Source: Echinostoma caproni
Taxonomy: Eukaryota; Platyhelminthes; Trematoda; Plagiorchiida; Echinostomatidae
Direction of reading: 5' to 3'
DNA: 64,000 nucleotides
Assembly: GCA_900618425.1 (NCBI GenBank)
Contig: UZAN01039837.1
Span: 27,979 to 91,978 of the forward strand
In this document: positions 62,388 to 64,000 of the stretch, in pieces
Position numbering within the stretch: the stretch's first letter is position 1
Layout: every line of letters begins with the position of its first letter
The notes under the pieces: generated by a model
Database searches by the model: none
Seen by the model: the letters and a program-made list of their open reading frames with translations, nothing else
What the model was told of the DNA's origin: nothing
Program-made: the position numbers and the translations under genes

Positions 62388-62669
62388 ATAGGATACCGCC
62401 AGATTTCTCTGGCCAAAGCGGGGGAACTTGGTCTTGGAAGATTCACAACCGGAGCCGTTGGCTATCCGAAGGCTCATCCACAAAGCGGTAGGGCGGTGTG
62501 TGATAACCTCGATCCACTGGAAGCAGGTATTCAGTTCGTTGAGTTGTACAACGTTAGGAAAGAGTCAAACGCTCACGATGACCAAAACACCACAATGCCC
62601 GGGGCAGCCGGTGACCATCGACTCAACCTGGAAGGCTTAGATAGGTGTGGTTGGTACACTTCTTCTTAG
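62388..62669 (+). other. Unassigned 93-codon open frame without ATG start
   Basis: Runs from just after a TGA to a TAG in a GC-richer patch. The translation is protein-like (AKAGELGLGRFTTGAVG, then LEAGIQFVELYNVRKES and MPGAAGDHRLNLEG). No acceptor is evident at its 5' end. Two other plus-strand frames overlap it. It could be an exon or part of an unrecognised mobile element. Confidence 0.2.
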
Positions 62670-64000
62670 TTGGATAGGAATTAGGGTCCTAACCAAAGCC
62701 CTTTGGTGAACTAAAAATGGTTCGCCATTCTGGTTATAGCCACGGATATTGGCTTTTTATTTTTTTCATTGCGGTCGGAAAACACTTCCGCCTCTAAGGA
62801 GGCATTGAGTAACACTTTCTTATTAGAGGCTAGTTGATACACTTGGTTGCGTGGGGGCAGTGCGCAAGTGCAGAGGAAGGGTGAACAGTCAAAAGCCGAA
62901 AAATCCACCCTCGGCCATAAATACACAATATATATGGCATATCCTCAACAGTAATTACGAGACAATTACTTTGACACAATCTATGTTATGCTCAAATAAG
63001 TAGAGATATAACAATTAATTCTGTCGATCTGTTGGTCGAAATTGTGGTTGCGCAGTTCTTATTTCATCCGGTAAATGCATACCAGGCACAAACACACACC
63101 ACGTTCGTGCCAAGTCCTTGCCGCCACGTGTCTTTTCATACATTAATAGATAATAGACTGTTGATCGGCAGAGATCACTCACCAAATTTTGCATCTGTTT
63201 TGCGTAATTCCATATGTATTTCTTCTTAGATTAGAATGGAAAATCTTTTACTTAGGAGGGGAATCTACTACGCTTCAGATATGTTTGATGAACTTGATTT
63301 ATAGGAATTCATATACACACACATATCATGATCTGTGCCTGTATCTTACCTTGTGGTTCACATGCCCTGGGATTCCGATGACAAACCAGTTATTTACATT
63401 TTACTCTTGGTAGAACTTCCCGTAGAGGTTGATAAAGCGCACTATAGATCATTGCATCATTCTCCTCGGAACCCTGTATCAATACGCACATATTGTATTC
63501 AATTGATGTGGTGTATTTTGAGTGCTGCAAACTGACGCACTTCCTCGAAGCGGTGAATCCAATGCGGTCTGAACTCAACGGGGTCAAAATTCTGTAGTAG
63601 GTAGGTATTTCTTAACATATTTTGTAGCAAACAGATTGTACACCTTTCGACAGTAGAAAACACTTTCCAACCTGTGGACATTTTATTTCGATATCCGTGA
63701 CGACCGAGTAGACCGCAATTCTCACCTCCAATTCAGGTGGTATTGTTTTATTCACAATTGCGCCAGCTTTGAAAATAAGGCCAATTTAATGCACTGATGA
63801 ATTTGCACAAACAAGAGAAAGCATAGGATGCGAAATGGATTGTTATATTCATTCATTCTGATTGTCCACGTGGTACAGTTCGGATGAACTACATGGTATC
63901 CCGGGAGATTGTCTGATATGTGTTGAACACAAACCTAATAAAACACTATTCACTGTTTTCTGTGGACCCCTATGGAATTTATAATCAATTAACAATTTCC
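62670..64000. other. No supportable gene
   Basis: AT-rich; small frames on both strands without motifs. Confidence 0.5.

Noticed and set aside
1..64000. CRISPR arrays, bacterial operons, rRNA genes, intact tRNA genes
   Set aside because: None seen; the window has eukaryotic repeat structure throughout.

Overview
The window reads as intron- and repeat-rich eukaryotic nuclear DNA, most likely from a digenean flatworm (trematode). It is AT-rich and shows no operons and no long intact genes. The recognisable coding remnants all belong to transposable elements: a mariner transposase, two classes of non-LTR reverse transcriptase and the GIY-YIG end of a Penelope-like element. The most telling repeats are short tRNA-headed elements that carry a hammerhead-ribozyme core, an arrangement known from the schistosome Sm-alpha family. 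Species cannot be fixed from the sequence.

Layout: 0.3-1.25 kb is a decayed mariner transposase. 1.25-10.2 kb has nothing I can support. 10.2-11.3 kb is a reverse-transcriptase relic whose YADD box reads YEDD. 15.8-16.5 kb (minus) is an open C-terminal piece of a CR1/Jockey-like LINE. 18.1-22.0 kb holds possible host exons and a 343-base N gap flanked by an exact 55-base duplication, which is probably an assembly join. 22.9-23.4 kb is an inverted pair of hammerhead SINE units. 25.8-28.3 kb has a diverged direct repeat and a fold-back. 32.4-32.9 kb is the Penelope-like remnant. 33.5-34.1 kb is an inverted pair of another tRNA-derived SINE. 37.1-37.6 kb has two more SINEs. 39.4 kb, 50.1 kb and 55.9 kb hold fold-back repeats with hammerhead-like cores. 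45.4-48.6 kb has tRNA-headed repeats and a candidate two-exon secreted/membrane peptide. 55.1-55.5 kb is another inverted hammerhead SINE pair. 57.97-58.78 kb is a large fold-back with about 250-base arms. 61.3-61.6 kb is a third locus of the same SINE family. 62.4-62.7 kb is an unassigned open frame.

The connecting theme is self-cleaving RNA motifs. Nine hammerhead-like cores occur in two structural settings, tRNA-headed SINE units and short inverted repeats. Conserved core blocks and stem II pairing are visible, and each copy has its own decay. The SINE units are circularly permuted relative to one another, which suggests multimeric or circular RNA templates. Host gene calls are low confidence, because 60-150 residue open frames are expected by chance in 64 kb of DNA with this composition. 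Only those with plausible splice sites and matching phase are listed.
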